From assembly GCF_910594005.1 (NCBI RefSeq), contig NC_057847.1, forward strand, positions 28,061,001-28,125,000: a stretch of 64,000 bases of DNA, written 5' to 3'. The stretch is from Cervus elaphus. Its lineage: Eukaryota; Chordata; Mammalia; Artiodactyla; Cervidae. Numbering within the stretch: position 1 is the first letter of the stretch; each line of letters opens with the position of its first letter. The translations under genes were made by a program, and so were the position numbers. The notes under the pieces are model-generated. The model saw only the letters and a program-made list of their open reading frames with translations, did not search any database and was not told where the DNA came from. This document shows positions 13,439-25,190 of this stretch, piece by piece.

Positions 13439-15144
13439 AATTAACACAGATCTTCAGCCAGAAGCAAAATAAATCACAACTTCAAGTTTGTAACTAGACA
13501 AAAATCTCTTTCTCAGAACTATTCTTTCAACCAAAAGACAGTTTTCAAACCAGCTGATAAAGACACTCATTAAGGACTCAAAGTTTTATTTGGCCCACCA
13601 AACTCATCTTGCAACATCAATCTATACCACAGAAGGGACAAATCTAGAAAAAGAATATGACTATCATTGAAAAAGGAAGAATGTAAACAGGAAAAAAGGG
13701 AAAGGAAGCATTATTTGGTGACAACCTTATTTTAACCCAATTAGTCTAGAAAAGTCAAAGAATATAGTAACTGCACAATAAGGCAATGTCACTATACTCC
13801 CAGCCTCCAATAAACACCACCCAAAAATGAATAAACGCGTGCACTCAGGAAAGCTTAAAAAAAAAAAAAACAAAAACAAAAACTAAATAGCTCATAGCCA
13901 TTCAAATTTCAGCAAAGACTTAAATTCTAGAATTCATTTTCAAAAATGGTTTAAGAGTACAATCAGCTTTAGAAATAACATATAAGCTTTATTAATTAGC
14001 CTTTGCCAAGTACCTGAAATATGATTTGCATGATTAGAACAGTGATTCAATCAGATTATCTTCACCATACAGTTCTGTATATAGTCTAAAGTAAGGCTTT
14101 AAAAATGGTACAAAATAAAAGATTTATGAGTGAGTATTATATGAGTGAATCAGGTGAATGAATTTAAATTTCTTAGAAGTTTAGAGCAGAGATATCTAAT
14201 CCTTTCTTCAAAAACCAAGGAAGAAATGTGAAGTAAACTGAAAGACAAATCTACCCCCATTAACTGCACCGATCATGCAAATAATACTGGAAGGCCGTGA
14301 CATTGATTCTTGATGACAAAAAGCTAACCAAGAACCAAGAAGGCCTCTTCTACTAGCTTAGAGCTTGGCCTTCCCAGGATATAAAATTAACGCTGTTGCC
14401 AACTGGTCTATGAAGAAAATAACTAGAAATTTTAAAACCACAAAGGACTTGGGTATGCACCTAGATTTAGAAACCAGAGTCAACTTTGAAGTCAACCACT
14501 GAGAACTACACAAAAGTCACAGACATGAACAAGGATGGTGCACAGCCCAATTATTTTCGAAGTAGAAGAAAGTCTCTAGCAAGAAGGGGCTCTTGCCAGG
14601 AAGAAGAACCCAGAAAAGGTGGACAGCTAAAGAAAGTAAATGTAGGGAGTGTTGGAAGAGCACAAATGGGAGGAATGAGCTTCTGAGATAACCAAACCAT
14701 GTGAGGCCTCTTACAGCTCATCTATGGTTCTTGGCACTCAAAAGGCTGAGTTACACAGTAATGCCCTCTTGTGGCTATAAGTGTTTCTAGACTGGAATAT
14801 TAACATTTAAATAACTTTAAGTTTTCATACTTTATCTTTTTTGTCTTGAAAGATGATGCTTTAAACTTTAATTTTCTGAAATATCAATTTCTTCCTTTCC
14901 TATGACCCCTTCTTCTGATAGCGTTAAATCCCTCCTCTAATCTCCCCTAAATGTTTCCTTTATTCTCTTTAATGTTTCAGACCAAAGGTAAATTTTGTAA
15001 AAGAAATTAATAAAATTTTATTGCATTAAAATACTATAAGAATTGTTAAAATTAAGCTAAACCTGAAAAAAATGACTTGATAACATAGAAATTCTATCTA
15101 AAAATCAGAATTACTAGTTATTAGATAAATAAGTGCTAGGGAAT

Positions 15145-15436
15145 GTTGTACATGATGACTAGAGTTAACACTGCTGTATGATACATAGGAAGAAAGCAAA
15201 TCCTAAGACTTCTCATCATTAGGAGAAATTTTTTTCTTTTTCTTTTATCTATGAGATGATAGATGTTAACCAAACCTACTGTAGTAATCCTTTCACTCTG
15301 TGTATGTGTATATATATATACACACACACACATAAGCATATTACATATGCACATAAATCAAATCATCATGATATACACCTTAAACTTATACAGTGATGTA
15401 TCTGTCAATTATTTCTCGATAAAACTGGAAAAATCA
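15145..15436 (+). repeat. L1 (L1MA-like) 3' UTR with TA/CA microsatellite
   Basis: The segment from GGGAATGTTGTACATGATGA through CTTAAACTTATACAGTGATG to CGATAAAACTGGAAAAA matches the L1MA 3' end in sense orientation. A (TA)n(CA)n tract lies at about 15309-15331. Confidence 0.65.
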
Positions 15437-16494
15437 GATTTAAAATATTGGAAGTCACAAGAGAAGGAGATAAATGAAGCTATACTTACTTTGACTACCA
15501 AACTTTGTTTATTCCTAATAAAAAACTGATTATCACAGTATATAGAAGCAATATACTATGCCCTACTGATACAGATTCAGGCTACAGAACAACTGACAAA
15601 ATCTGTTTTCATCTCTGTAAGATGGTTAAAACAGTAGTCACACATTCAAAAAGATTCACTTTTTTGGGGGGTGGGGAAATCAGTGTTTATTAACTCCACA
15701 TTTGATGAAATATGTCTTGAAAGTTGTGCCTAAAATTAACTTTAAGACTGGCCACTTAAATTTCATTAAAAAAATAATCAAGCCATATTTCTTTTGTGAA
15801 ATATTCAAATTTCAATTTCCACTATGCATTTTGCTTAAATTTAAACAAGATTTTGTTGTTACTGTTTTTAAAGCAGATGGCTTTTATTGGTCTTAGTAGG
15901 TGGAAAGACATATGACCTAATAATAATTGAATAATCATTTAAGCATCCAGTCTGCAATGGACACCAGGGATAAAAAATGTAACATGCTATCACTGTTCTT
16001 AAGGACCTCTGACAAAAAAAAAAAAAATCAAATGATCAAATAAATAATCTATCAGCAAAGAGAAGCTAAGAGCAGTCGTCTTAGCTGTATCTCTTTAAAA
16101 AAAACTAATTCTTTTCAGCAGAATTTTTTTTTAAAAAGGGAAAAAGTACATTTTAGCTAAAACTAGACTGATGTTTTTAATAAATCCTTTTGAATATTCT
16201 AGTGGTGTTTTCATACTTCTACGATTTAAAAATATTTAATAAATACATCTGTAGTGAAAAGAAAAACAAGTATCCATCCAGGTTATGATACAGAAACTAC
16301 TTTTATTGTTACTATCCAGAAAGTTTGACAGCCAATGCTTTCGCCTGTATCCTTTATTCTCCAGGCCTAATTTCAAATAAATACTAGAAAGATCTTTAGA
16401 TATTTTTGAGAGAACAGAAGGTGGAAAACTACACAACTCACTTAATGAGATTACTATAATCATTATAATAAAACCAGACAAAATATAGTAAAAG

Positions 16495-16700
16495 GAAAAA
16501 AACTACAGGCCTGACTCTGAGTTATAGATGAATTCCTAAATACTAGTGCTATGTAAGAAAAATATTTTCTCATAACTAAGATGGATTTATTCCAAAATGT
16601 AAGCACGCTTATACATTTGAAAACCTAACAATATAAACTACATGAACATATCAAAGGCAATAAAAAGCATATAATCATCTCAAAATATGAGAAGATCCAT
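16495..16700 (+). repeat. Old L1 ORF2 fragment
   Basis: GATGGATTTATTCCAAAATG followed by a decayed L1 ORF2 stretch (a CATTTGAAAACC segment and a TATAATCATCTCA segment) matches the reverse-transcriptase region of old L1s. Many substitutions and stops. Confidence 0.55.
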
Positions 16701-16704
16701 GAGT

Positions 16705-17178
16705 TTGTCATACATATTTTGGTGATTTTAAAGAATGTCAAAATTCGTTGTGAATGTGGGCTGGACTTAGTGACTCTCTTCCAACAGACAGAATATGGCA
16801 GAAGCCATGTTCTCTGACTTCCAAGGTTAAGTCATAAAAGGATAGCTTCTTTCCAGCTCTCTTTCTCTTGGGACCGCTGACACACTGCAGCCAGGTGACA
16901 TGCTGCCAAGGATACTCAAGCAGGCAGTTTTATGGAATGGCCCACACAGATAAGAACTCAAGCCTCCCACCAACAACCAAAGCCAACCTGCTGGCCACGT
17001 GACTGAGCAAATCACATGGCTGGTAAAGCATATCCTCAGGCCCCAGTCAAACCTTCAGCTCTGACTGATCTTGACTTCAACCTCATGAGAGACCCTGAGC
17101 CAGAACCACCAAGCTAAACCACTACCAAATTCCTGACTGGCAGAAACTGTGAGTGATAATAAACCTTTATTATTTAAA
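16705..17178 (+). repeat. MLT1-like (ERVL-MaLR) solo LTR
   Basis: Features typical of MLT1-type LTRs include GACTTAGTGACTC, CAGAATATGGCAGAAG, GAGAGACCCTGAGCCAGAAC and the 3' part CAGAAACTGTGAGTGATAAT with AATAAA-type sequence just after. No internal retroviral region accompanies it. Subfamily not assignable by eye. Confidence 0.6.
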
Positions 17179-17179
17179 A

Positions 17180-17700
17180 AAAAAATCAAACTGATACAAC
17201 AACAAAAAACTTGAATAGACTAAAACCATTAGAAAAACTGAAATGGTGAATAACTCCTGTTCTCTACTATCCTCTGGGGACAAAAAGCATAATCTGAGAT
17301 AATTTTACAGTTGAGTTCTACCAAGTGTTTAAGGAACAGATAATATCTATCTTTTACAACTGTTCCACAAAACAGCAAAAGAGAAAGCTATCCAACTTAT
17401 TTTAAAACCAGAACCATGGTGGCCACTGAACATGAAGAGCATAAGAAAATTACAGGCAAATTTCATTTATAGGCATACACAGAAAAACCCTAAATAACAT
17501 AACTAAATGGAGAAAAATTAGGTTGGATCCCTGCCTTCTAAAGGTGAAGGCTAAAATAATAAAGAAAATGTAGAATATATTTGTATTCTCTAAGTAGGAA
17601 AGGATATCTTTTAAAAGAAGACCAAAAAAGGGAGGGAGTTGTTGTCTATAAATGGTAGATCTGACCACTATTAAAATAAAAGATTTAAACATATCAAAAT
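17180..17700 (+). repeat. Old L1 ORF2 fragment
   Basis: Text such as AGTTCTACCAAGTGTTTAAG, ACTGTTCCACAAAACAGC and AAATTACAGGCAAATTTCAT follows the order of L1 ORF2 sense sequence. It precedes, in element order, the fragment at 16495-16700, so these are separate or rearranged pieces. Confidence 0.5.
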
Positions 17701-17706
17701 GTTCTA

Positions 17707-17934
17707 TCCTTGATCAGGGATCTAAGACCACATGCTCCAGAACAACTAGCCCCGTGCTGCAACTACTGCGCCTATGCGCTTTGGAGTCCATGTGGCACAA
17801 CTAGAGAGACTGCATGCCACAACTACCGAGCCCAAGCACCAAACTACAGAGTCCACATGCTGCAAGGAAAGCTCCCTCATGATGCAAAGATCCCAGGTGC
17901 TGCAACTAAGACCCAATGCAACCAAATGAATAAT
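17707..17934 (+). repeat. CHR-2-like tRNA SINE
   Basis: Repeated phrases of the type GTGCTGCAACTACTGCGCC and CCACAACTACCGAGCC, ending CTGCAACTAAGACCCAATGC and AACCAAATGAATAA, are characteristic of cetartiodactyl CHR-type SINEs. The ORF across it is incidental. Confidence 0.7.
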
Positions 17935-17973
17935 TCTTTTTTTTTTTTTAATTTTTTTAAATAATTCTTTTTA
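17929..17973. repeat. T-rich insertion flanked by 13-bp direct repeats
   Basis: AATAATTCTTTTT appears on both sides of a T-rich core (TTTTTTTTAATTTTTTTA type) at the 3' end of the CHR-2-like SINE. It has the same architecture as the other poly(A)-only insertions in the window. Confidence 0.55.
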
Positions 17974-17974
17974 A

Positions 17975-18322
17975 TGAAGGATTCTGTTTCAATAAAAGAT
18001 ACTATGATGGAAGCAATCTAAATGTCCTTTGACAGAGGAATGGATAAAGAAAATATATGCAATGGAATATTATTCAGTCACCAAAAAGCCAAAACAATGA
18101 CATTTGCAGCAAAATGTATGGACCTAAAGTTGTCATACTGAATGAAGTCAGACAGAGAAAACATATCATATGATATCACTTAAATATGAAATCTAGAAAA
18201 AAAAAAAGGTACAAATGAACTTATTTACAAAACAGAAATAGAGTCACAGATGTAGGAAACAAACTTATGGTTACCAGGAGGAAGAAGGGATAATTTGGGA
18301 GATTTGGACTGACATATACAGT
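17975..18322 (+). repeat. L1 3' end, left part (split by BovB)
   Basis: ATGGATAAAGAAAATATATG, GCAATGGAATATTATTCAGT and GTCATACTGAATGAAGTCAG are the familiar end of L1 ORF2/3' UTR. The match breaks at GACATATACA (18312-18321), where BovB sequence starts, and resumes at 18621. Confidence 0.75.
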
Positions 18323-18620
18323 CCATCCTAAAGAGATCAGTCCTGGGAGTTCATTGGAAGGACTGATGCTGATACTGAAACTCCAATACTTTGGCCACCT
18401 CATGCGAAGAGTTGACTCGTTGGAAAAGACTGTGATGCTGGGAGGGATTGGGGGCAGGAGGAGAAGAGGACGACAGAGGATGAGATGGCTGGATTGCATC
18501 ACCGACTCGATGGGCATGAGTTTGAGTAAACTCCGGGAGTTTGTGATGGACAGGGAGGCCTGGCGTGCTGCGATTCATGGGGTCGCAAGACTGAGCGACT
18601 GAACTGAAATGACTGACTGA
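18323..18620 (+). repeat. BovB LINE 3' end nested in L1
   Basis: It runs from TCCTAAAGAGATCAGTCCTG through ACTCCAATACTTTGGCCACC to the terminal GACTGAGCGACTGAACTGAA. The frame encodes GLMLILKLQYFGHLMRRVDS, BovB C terminus. It splits an L1 3' UTR. Confidence 0.9.
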
Positions 18621-18792
18621 TACATAATAGTACTGTATAGCACAGGGAACTCTTTTCAACACTTGAACTATATGTGAAAAGAATCTAAAAAAGAGTGAGA
18701 TATGTATAGACATAACTGATTCACTTTGCTGTACATCTGATACTAACACAACATTTCAAGTCAACGATACTTCAATAAAATTTTTTTTAAAT
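18621..18792 (+). repeat. L1 3' end, right part
   Basis: It continues the L1 match (AGTACTGTATAGCACAGGGA, GATTCACTTTGCTGTACATC) and ends CAATAAAATTTTTTTTAAA. Confidence 0.75.
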
Positions 18793-18799
18793 ACTGTAG

Positions 18800-19570
18800 A
18801 AAATAAACTAGGAGAAGGTATTTTTAAAAAGACTAAAACAAATAAGTCCTCTCTTAAGTATACAAGGAACTCCTACAGCAAAATAAAGAACCCTAATAGT
18901 AAATGGACAAAGAACATGAATATGCAATTCATAGAAGGGAAAATGTGAAAAGTAGATAAACGAAAAAATGGCCACTCTCACTGTAAACAGATAAATGTAT
19001 ATTAAAACATTTTGACATACTATTTTATACCCATCAGGTAGACAAAAATTAGAAAGTTGGATAATATCAAGTGATGTGGATACAGTGAAACAGTTACTTT
19101 CTCACACACTGGTAGCAGAAGGATAAACTTATTCTTCAGAGTGGTAGGTAGGACCTAAAAAATCTAAGTCTACAATAACATACCAAGCCAATTCTTCAGC
19201 ATACATTCCAGAGAAACTCTTCCATAGTCCTTTCAAGGGAAAAGAATATATTCTTTGCAGTGTTGCTTGTGAAAGCAAAGCAAAGAGACAGAAGAAATCA
19301 CTAAGGAACAGATAAGTAAAATACAGTATATGATAGAATATTATGTATCAGTCAGAAATAAGTAACTAGATTATATGTAACAACATGGGTAAATCTCAAA
19401 TACAAACCTGCTTTGAAAAAAAGGAAAAAGACAAAGTGAAACACAGAGCACAATACCACTTATGCACATAAAACATATCCACACACAGATACATACATAA
19501 AAACTGGAAAAATGTCAACACATGCCAATCTGATCAAAAGGATGCATGTCAAAAACCCAAGAATCAGTAC
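18800..19570 (+). repeat. Old L1 3' region
   Basis: AGTATACAAGGAACTCCTAC, AAATGGACAAAGAACATGAA, CACACACTGGTAGCAG and later 3' UTR-like text follow old L1 ORF2 end order, heavily diverged. It may be the continuation of the old L1 pieces at 17180-17700 around younger insertions. Confidence 0.55.
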
Positions 19571-19989
19571 TTAATGCAAGACTGTGAAGGAGAATGAAAT
19601 TGGAGAGGGGTAATGAAGGAGAAACACACACACAACTAAAGAACATTCAAGAATAGATGATGGAGGTGGGCCATAAATTGAGAAATATGAGCAAGTGAAT
19701 TTAGTGAAACTGAAGTCCTAAAGAGAATAGAAAAGGAAAAAAAAAATCCTATGGGAGAAAACCAAAGCCAAGGCTCAGAAAAAAATGATCACTTAAAGCC
19801 TATACAGCAAATAAGCAACCTGGTTTAGGTTCTAGGGTATTTTTTTTTTTTAACAAGATAAAAGTGTTCTGATTAATTTCCTTTTAAAATTGCAATGTGC
19901 AACATAAGTTTACCAAATAAAAGACATAAAAATTAAGTATTTCAACCTTCAAATTTTATCAATAAGAAAAAGACAAATAAGCTGAAAGA

Positions 19990-20322
19990 GCTTCCCTGGT
20001 AGCTCAGCTGGTAAAGAAATCAACTGCAATACAGGAGACCCCAGTTTGATTCCTAGGTCAGGAAGATCCCTTGGAGAAGGGATAGGCTACCCACTCCAGT
20101 ATTCACGGGCTTCCCTGGTGGCTCAGATGATAAAGAATCCACCTGCAATGTGAGAGCCCTGGGTTTGATCCCTGGGTTGGGAAGATTTCCCTGGAGGAAG
20201 GCATGGCAACCCACTCCAGTATTCTCGCCTGGAGAATCCCCATGGACAGAGGAGCCTGATGGGTTACAATCTATGAGGTCGCAAAGAGTTGGACACAACT
20301 GAGTGACTAAGCACAGCACAAA
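19990..20322 (+). repeat. Dimeric Bov-tA/BOVA2 SINE
   Basis: Two tRNA-like heads (GCTTCCCTGGTAGCTCAGCT at about 19991 and GCTTCCCTGGTGGCTCAGAT at about 20110) are followed by one Bov-A tail ending TGACTAAGCACAGCACA. CTGAAAGA flanks both sides (19982-19989 and 20323-20330). Confidence 0.9.
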
Positions 20323-21224
20323 CTGAAAGAAATAACAATGAAGCCAGACCATGAAAGTAACCAGCTTTTTTCACCTTAAAACTTTCTAGAAATAGTAACT
20401 CTAACAAGACAGTTATAATACTTAAAGACTGTTATGTTGCCGTTCACAACAATAGGCATACAGCAGGTACTACCTCTGTTATTTGTCCTCTGGACTAGAT
20501 GAATTAGCCCACAAACTAACCCTGAATTTTAGGATGCTAAATGACAAAAGCCACATCAAATTAAAATACTATGTAACAGCACCCAGTTCAGAATTATTTT
20601 AAGTAAGCATTTAATATCTATACGTAACAAGATTGTCCTCAGTACTTTTACTATTTCAGCTTTTTGGTCTAGTACTGTTATAAAAATGAAGAGTCCAGAA
20701 AAAGAACAAGATTGAGTCAAACTGCTGCCAAAATGAGCTACCAATATTATTTCCCTTATTAGCACTGACAGCAGAAGGTTATAAGCTTCTCCTTCCACTC
20801 CTATACCTTTGAACATCAGTACACTTTTAGAATTTTGATTCATTATACCTCTCTTTAACTTATAGAAAGGATTATAGAGTTAAGAAGATCAGGAATCACA
20901 ATCATCATGGAGCTTAATACAGTATGGCACAGAAAGCTAGTTCAATAAATGTCTGTCGAAATAAGTTACTGATTTAACAAGAAAAGTCAACTGGCTTATG
21001 TTAATAAATATAGTCTTGCAGCTCTTCTGAACAAACAAAATAAACAATGTATTAACACATCTGAAAAAGTCAATTCCAAACAAATTATAAGATTAATGCT
21101 TTTTATGAGGCACAAATAAGAAAGATATACAAAATACATTAAATCAACTCACTCATCTCATGTATATCTGAGCTGAGTAGGATCTATGCCTCTCTTTTAT
21201 TAACAGATATAATCTTATCCTTAC

Positions 21225-21342
21225 CAATGGGGGATTCTGCAGTTAGACCCATGCTTTGAAGCAATGCTTCAGCTTCTCTTCTTTTTTTTTCAAGATCTGA
21301 TTCTTCTTGCACAGGAGCAACCGCTTCCTTCTTCTGATCAGT
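21225..21342 (-). CDS. DYNC1I2: DYNC1I2 exon 3: end of N-terminal helix and linker
   Basis: Acceptor TTTAG precedes 21342 and donor GTAAGG begins at 21224. The 118 nt encode 39 codons plus one base (phase 1), starting TDQKKEAVAPVQEESDLEKK and ending in LLQSMGLTAESPI. This continues exon 2 in frame and matches the known dynein intermediate chain 2 order. The segment contains the last charged helical piece (EKKRREAEALLQSMG, part of the region contacting NudE and dynactin in this family) and then enters the Ser/Pro-rich linker. The final G joins to TC (exon 4) or TT (microexon) and gives Val either way. Confidence 0.95.
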
Positions 21343-21486
21343 CTAAATTTTTTAAGTTAAAACTTAAATTTACATATGGTATGAAACATTTCTATTTGCA
21401 AAAATACATATGTTTTAAATAATGTGCTAACACTGTATACATCTGGAGGTGGGCTTAGTTTTGAATACACATTATAGTCACCAAAT

Positions 21487-21528
21487 GAAAATCATTCTCA
21501 AAAAAAAAAAGAAAGAAAATCATTCTCA
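21487..21528. repeat. A-only insertion flanked by 14-bp direct repeats
   Basis: GAAAATCATTCTCA occurs at 21487-21500 and 21515-21528. The 14 bases between are A residues plus one G. Confidence 0.75.
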
Positions 21529-22694
21529 TAGTTTTAGTAAAAATCTCCAAATGATATGTATTAAATTGATTCATTTTTATATGTAATCAAGAAGTTCTCA
21601 CAAAAACATTCTGAACAGATACGTTCAAAAAGTACAGTCAATTTCTATTTAATTTATAAAATGAAATTGCTATCCATAGTCAAGAATTGTGGAAATCTCA
21701 CAAATATATAAATATCAAAATGCTATGAAAAAAAAATAAAGACTATCATTTAAGACATAACAAATTTTAAGTAAATGAACAATTTGATTTGTTGAAAAAG
21801 TACAAGTGCCTTAAACTTCTATATGTAGTCTTCATTGTACTTATGCAAATTTATGTAGAGGACGTTTGTCAAAAATTCATCTGGAGAAAGGTTTTATTTT
21901 TATCAACTATTGGTCTTATTTTCATGGTTTGGTTAAATTAAAATCTACTCTTGCATAGCACAAAACTTTTCGTTACTGAAATTTTTATCAACTTTTATTT
22001 TAGCCATTCATAGTTTTAGCGAAATCTTCCAGTTATAAACCTCAATACTCTCAAATCAATACTCTCAACATCTCAAGGGAAATTTAAGCCTTAAAGGGAA
22101 AAGTCTTATGTATACACCTCAAAACTCTATTTCAGCTAAGACAACCATTACTCATACAATTATTGGCAGTGAACTTTTTTTAGTCATAATATTCTATCAT
22201 ACCATTTTAACTTAAAAGAGTCATCAGAAAATTTCATTAAAATAGCCAAAGAAACTATATTATCAAGTAAACACTGTATCAATATATAATGATTAGACTT
22301 ACTGTTTAATAGCACTGATTTAATGTTTCTTGTAATGCTTGATAAACTTTAAATTAGATATAAATCATCTAATAGATATTCTGTACAGCCACTTTTGGCC
22401 ATGTTTAGAAAACAGATACCAAATTTGCTCTCAGTTCTGAAGGGTTTAAGACTATAGGTACTAGTTTGGAATGGTTCTGCCAGTCTTACTCATGCTTCTA
22501 TCAGTTTTTAATCAAATAGCTAACCTAAAGGTCCAACACGCTTACAGTAATGGATCACAAAAAGGTTCAGAATAAACTAGAAAATTCTTCCATTGTAGGC
22601 CTTTACAGCACCATAGCAATGCTGCACATAAGTTGGACCTTTGGTTTTTCTTTTTCCCTAAGAGATTCCAAGAAGTCTTGGCTATTATTTAGGC

Positions 22695-22885
22695 CAGTGG
22701 TCCCCAACCTTTTTGGCACCAGGGACAAGTTTCGTAGAAGACAATTTTTCCATGGACAGGGAGTGGAGAATGGTTTCGGGATGATTCAAGCACATTACAT
22801 TCATTGTGTACTTTATTTCTATTATTATTACATCAGCTCCACCTCAGATCACCAGGCATTAGATCCTGGAGGTTGGGGACCCCTG
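22695..22885. mobile_element. hAT-type non-autonomous DNA transposon (MITE)
   Basis: Terminal inverted repeats CAGTGGTCCCCAACC (22695-22709) and GGTTGGGGACCCCTG (22871-22885) match with one mismatch. The CAG..CTG ends are typical of hAT elements. Flanking 8-mers ATTTAGGC (22687-22694) and GTTCAGGC (22886-22893) agree at six of eight positions, consistent with an old 8-bp target-site duplication. It has no transposase frame, and the family name was not assigned. Confidence 0.8.
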
Positions 22886-23541
22886 GTTCAGGCTATCACA
22901 TAGAAAAACTTCATACTAATGTCACATTAGGAACAAACTATCTTAACACTGGCCATTTAAAACATTGAAGATAAAAATATACAAATCTGTCTACACGGTT
23001 TTCATCGGGACAAATGTACATTTCAAGACAGGAGCAAGTAAAATATCTCTAGCTCAGGGTCAATGTATATTTGCCATACATAATAAAATGGTGATGCCAA
23101 AAATCAGATCTAAGTATCTAGCCCACCTTCATGATAACATCAAACCCACTACCTGGTAAAAATATTTCAATGACCAACTCATGACAAAGGAGAGACAATC
23201 AATTAAATAATCCCTTAACAATTAATAATCTAGTCTATATTTCTCTTTGCTATTATTTATTCTGACAACTAGCAGTTCTGACTGGTAAGATATTCAGATA
23301 AGCTCAAAGTCCAAACTAAGCTCTGATTATATCACATTTTATCAGTAATTACAAGGCAGATGCCCCTTACTTTATATAGTAAACATATTCCTAGAAGACT
23401 AAGTATGTATATTGAGCTTTTCACCTAGAGTGCTATATGTGCAGTCACAACTGCTGGAATTTTAACTATTCTGAAAGCAATAAAGGTATAAGTACTTAAA
23501 ATCCAATTATTTTATATTATCTTTTAAAAAATCAAACATAC

Positions 23542-23658
23542 TTCCTTTTTCTTTCTTTCTTCTTCTTTCCTCTTCTTTTCCTCTCTGATTTGAGCCAACC
23601 GCTGCTTCTTACGTTCCAACTCTGCCTTTAATTCACTTTTGTCAGACATGTTTGCAAC
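23542..23658 (-). CDS. DYNC1I2: DYNC1I2 exon 2: start codon and N-terminal charged coiled coil
   Basis: The start codon is at 23647-23649, and the exon ends in phase 0 after codon 36 before donor GTATGT at 23541. The peptide begins MSDKSELKAELERKKQRLAQ and continues as a run of K, E and R residues. I recognise this as the extreme N terminus of cytoplasmic dynein intermediate chain. In this family the segment forms a single alpha helix/coiled coil that binds dynactin p150Glued and NudE/NudEL. The likely acceptor is TTAAG at 23659-23663, leaving nine 5' UTR bases (GTTGCAAAC) before ATG. It is preceded by exon 1 in the CpG island and followed by a 2.2-kb intron. The protein is cytosolic and links dynein motor heavy chains to adaptors. 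The acceptor is less certain than the coding part. Confidence 0.95.
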
Positions 23659-25101
23659 CTTAAGAAGCATACAATCATTTACAATCATCATTAAATTGGT
23701 AAAAGGAGTACTCTTTTAAAACTGTTTTTCAAGAAGAGTACTGTCTTGAAAGGCCATGTAGTTCAAGGTCATCAAATGAGAACATGTACACTCTACTTTT
23801 AAACTAAAAGAAGCATATATACTACTAAGACCTGAAAATCATTATAAACAGATGTATATAGGAAATATTCACAGTTAAGCATAGTAATTAGCACTCAGTA
23901 AACTCTTTAATGTTCACATGCTCAAATTTAACACAATGTCTCTGGCTCTTAAAACAGGACAGGGATTGCCATTAAAAGCCAAGCTCTAAGACACAGTAAA
24001 TCAGCTACCAGTTTTGCATTCACTCCTAGAAATCTGATAAAACAGGCAGTCAGACAGAAAACTCCTATAAATTCTAAAACTACCATGCAATTAGTAATAC
24101 TATGGAGAAGCAAAACACAAATATAACTATCAACTGTACTTAAAGGTAGAGCTTCCCTGGTGGCTCAGGCGGTAACGAATATGCCTGCAATGCAGGAGAC
24201 CAGGATGCTATCCCTTTGGAAAAGGAAATGGCAACCCACTCCAGTATTTTTGCCTGGAGAATCCCATGGACAGAGAAGCCTGGCGGGCTATACAACACAC
24301 AACATACAACACACACACTTTAAGTATGTTGGGGTCGCAAAGAGTAGGACATGACTGAGCGACTCTAACACACTTTGAGTCAAAGCCCAACAACAAAGTC
24401 TGATTGAATAATTGCACACAGCTGACTGGACCACTCAACCTGCGAGAGGCCGGAGCCTCCAGGCCTGACACATTCACTTTCTTAAAACTCCAAGAAAGAG
24501 AAAGTCTCAGGAATTTTGTGCTACAATCTCCGCGTCTGGGTACTTTCTAACACACACCGGGTGAGCAGGGCGAAAAGGAGTCACTTCTCCCCTGGGTATA
24601 GACCAAGAGGGCGCGGTTCACCTAGGGCCTCTTGGGGAGGTGGCCTCGAACGAGCCTCAAGGCTTCTCGGGGCCCCTCCGAAGGGTCCAGAGAGAAGGGA
24701 GTGGGTTCGTCGAGGCCCCAGCCTTCCTGACCCACCCCGCCTCTCCTTCCCAAGGCCGGGCCGGGCTGGGCGGCACTGTCAGCAGGCCAAGCCGCCCTTA
24801 GGACCGCGACGCGAGACACAGCAGACAGGAGGGGACGGAAGGGCAGTCCACCCACCTGTTCGGTGGCGGGATGGGGAAGAGTCCGCCTGCCAGCAACTTC
24901 CCGGTAACGTCCCTCTCCTTCGCCCGCAAGAGCAACAGCCGCCGCCACTAGCTCCGCGGCTTCCCCCAGCACACAAAGAGGGATGGGCGGCGGCTGCTAC
25001 GGCGAGAGCTTAGAGACAAACGGCTTCGCCCCAGCCGAGTCGCTCCCAGACAGCAAGGCAAGGCCCCAGCGGCGGGGAGAAGTAGCCTCCCTACCACTTA
25101 C
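23659..25101 (-). other. DYNC1I2: DYNC1I2 intron 1
   Basis: From donor GTAAGT (25101) to acceptor TTAAG. Its 5' half is CpG island; its 3' half is AT-rich with one Bov SINE (24151-24370). Confidence 0.8.
24151..24370 (+). repeat. Bov-A SINE with internal CA-rich replacement
   Basis: The head GCTTCCCTGGTGGCTCAGGC and tail GGGGTCGCAAAGAGTAGGAC are clear. After GCCTGGCGGGCTA the usual CAGTCCAT is replaced by about 40 bases of ACAACACAC-type sequence and TTTAAGTATGTT. Part of the tRNA-like head is also shortened. Confidence 0.85.
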
Positions 25102-25190
25102 CTGAGTAAAGCAGTAGCCAAGAGATGAGACAAAGACTCTACCCAGGGACCCGAAGTGTTTCCCCTTTGCCGAAACTGGAAGACTAAGCC
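25102..25190 (-). other. DYNC1I2: DYNC1I2 non-coding exon 1 (5' UTR), start approximate
   Basis: On the minus strand the sequence ends in CAG followed by a textbook donor GTAAGT (donor G at 25101), inside a CpG island and 1.4 kb upstream of the exon carrying the start codon. No in-frame coding continuation is expected because the ATG is in exon 2. The transcription start is not visible. I place it a few tens of bases downstream of the CCAAT box at 25232-25236 (minus-strand sense), so the right-hand boundary is an estimate. Joining to exon 2 at 23658 gives a short 5' UTR. Confidence 0.7.

Larger units (their letters stand above)
11357..21224 (-). other. DYNC1I2: DYNC1I2 intron between exon 3 and microexon
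   Basis: A 9.9-kb intron from donor GTAAGG (21224) to acceptor CTTCAG (11357). It is rich in repeats: BovB fragments, old and younger L1 pieces, an MLT1-like LTR, CHR-2-like and Bov SINEs, each listed separately. The long open frames in it belong to those repeats. Confidence 0.85.
21343..23541 (-). other. DYNC1I2: DYNC1I2 intron between exons 2 and 3
   Basis: Bounded by donor GTATGT (23541) and acceptor TTTAG (21343). It contains an A-only insertion (21487-21528) and a hAT-type MITE (22695-22885). The rest is unremarkable AT-rich sequence. Confidence 0.85.

Noticed and set aside
18351..18749. 132-codon minus-strand frame
   Set aside because: Antisense of a BovB 3' end and L1; such antisense frames recur in every BovB copy here.
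24516..25013. Open frame of 165 codons on the plus strand (and frames on the minus strand) in the CpG island
   Set aside because: GC-rich, low-complexity, no family likeness, no splice logic; stops are simply rare in such composition.
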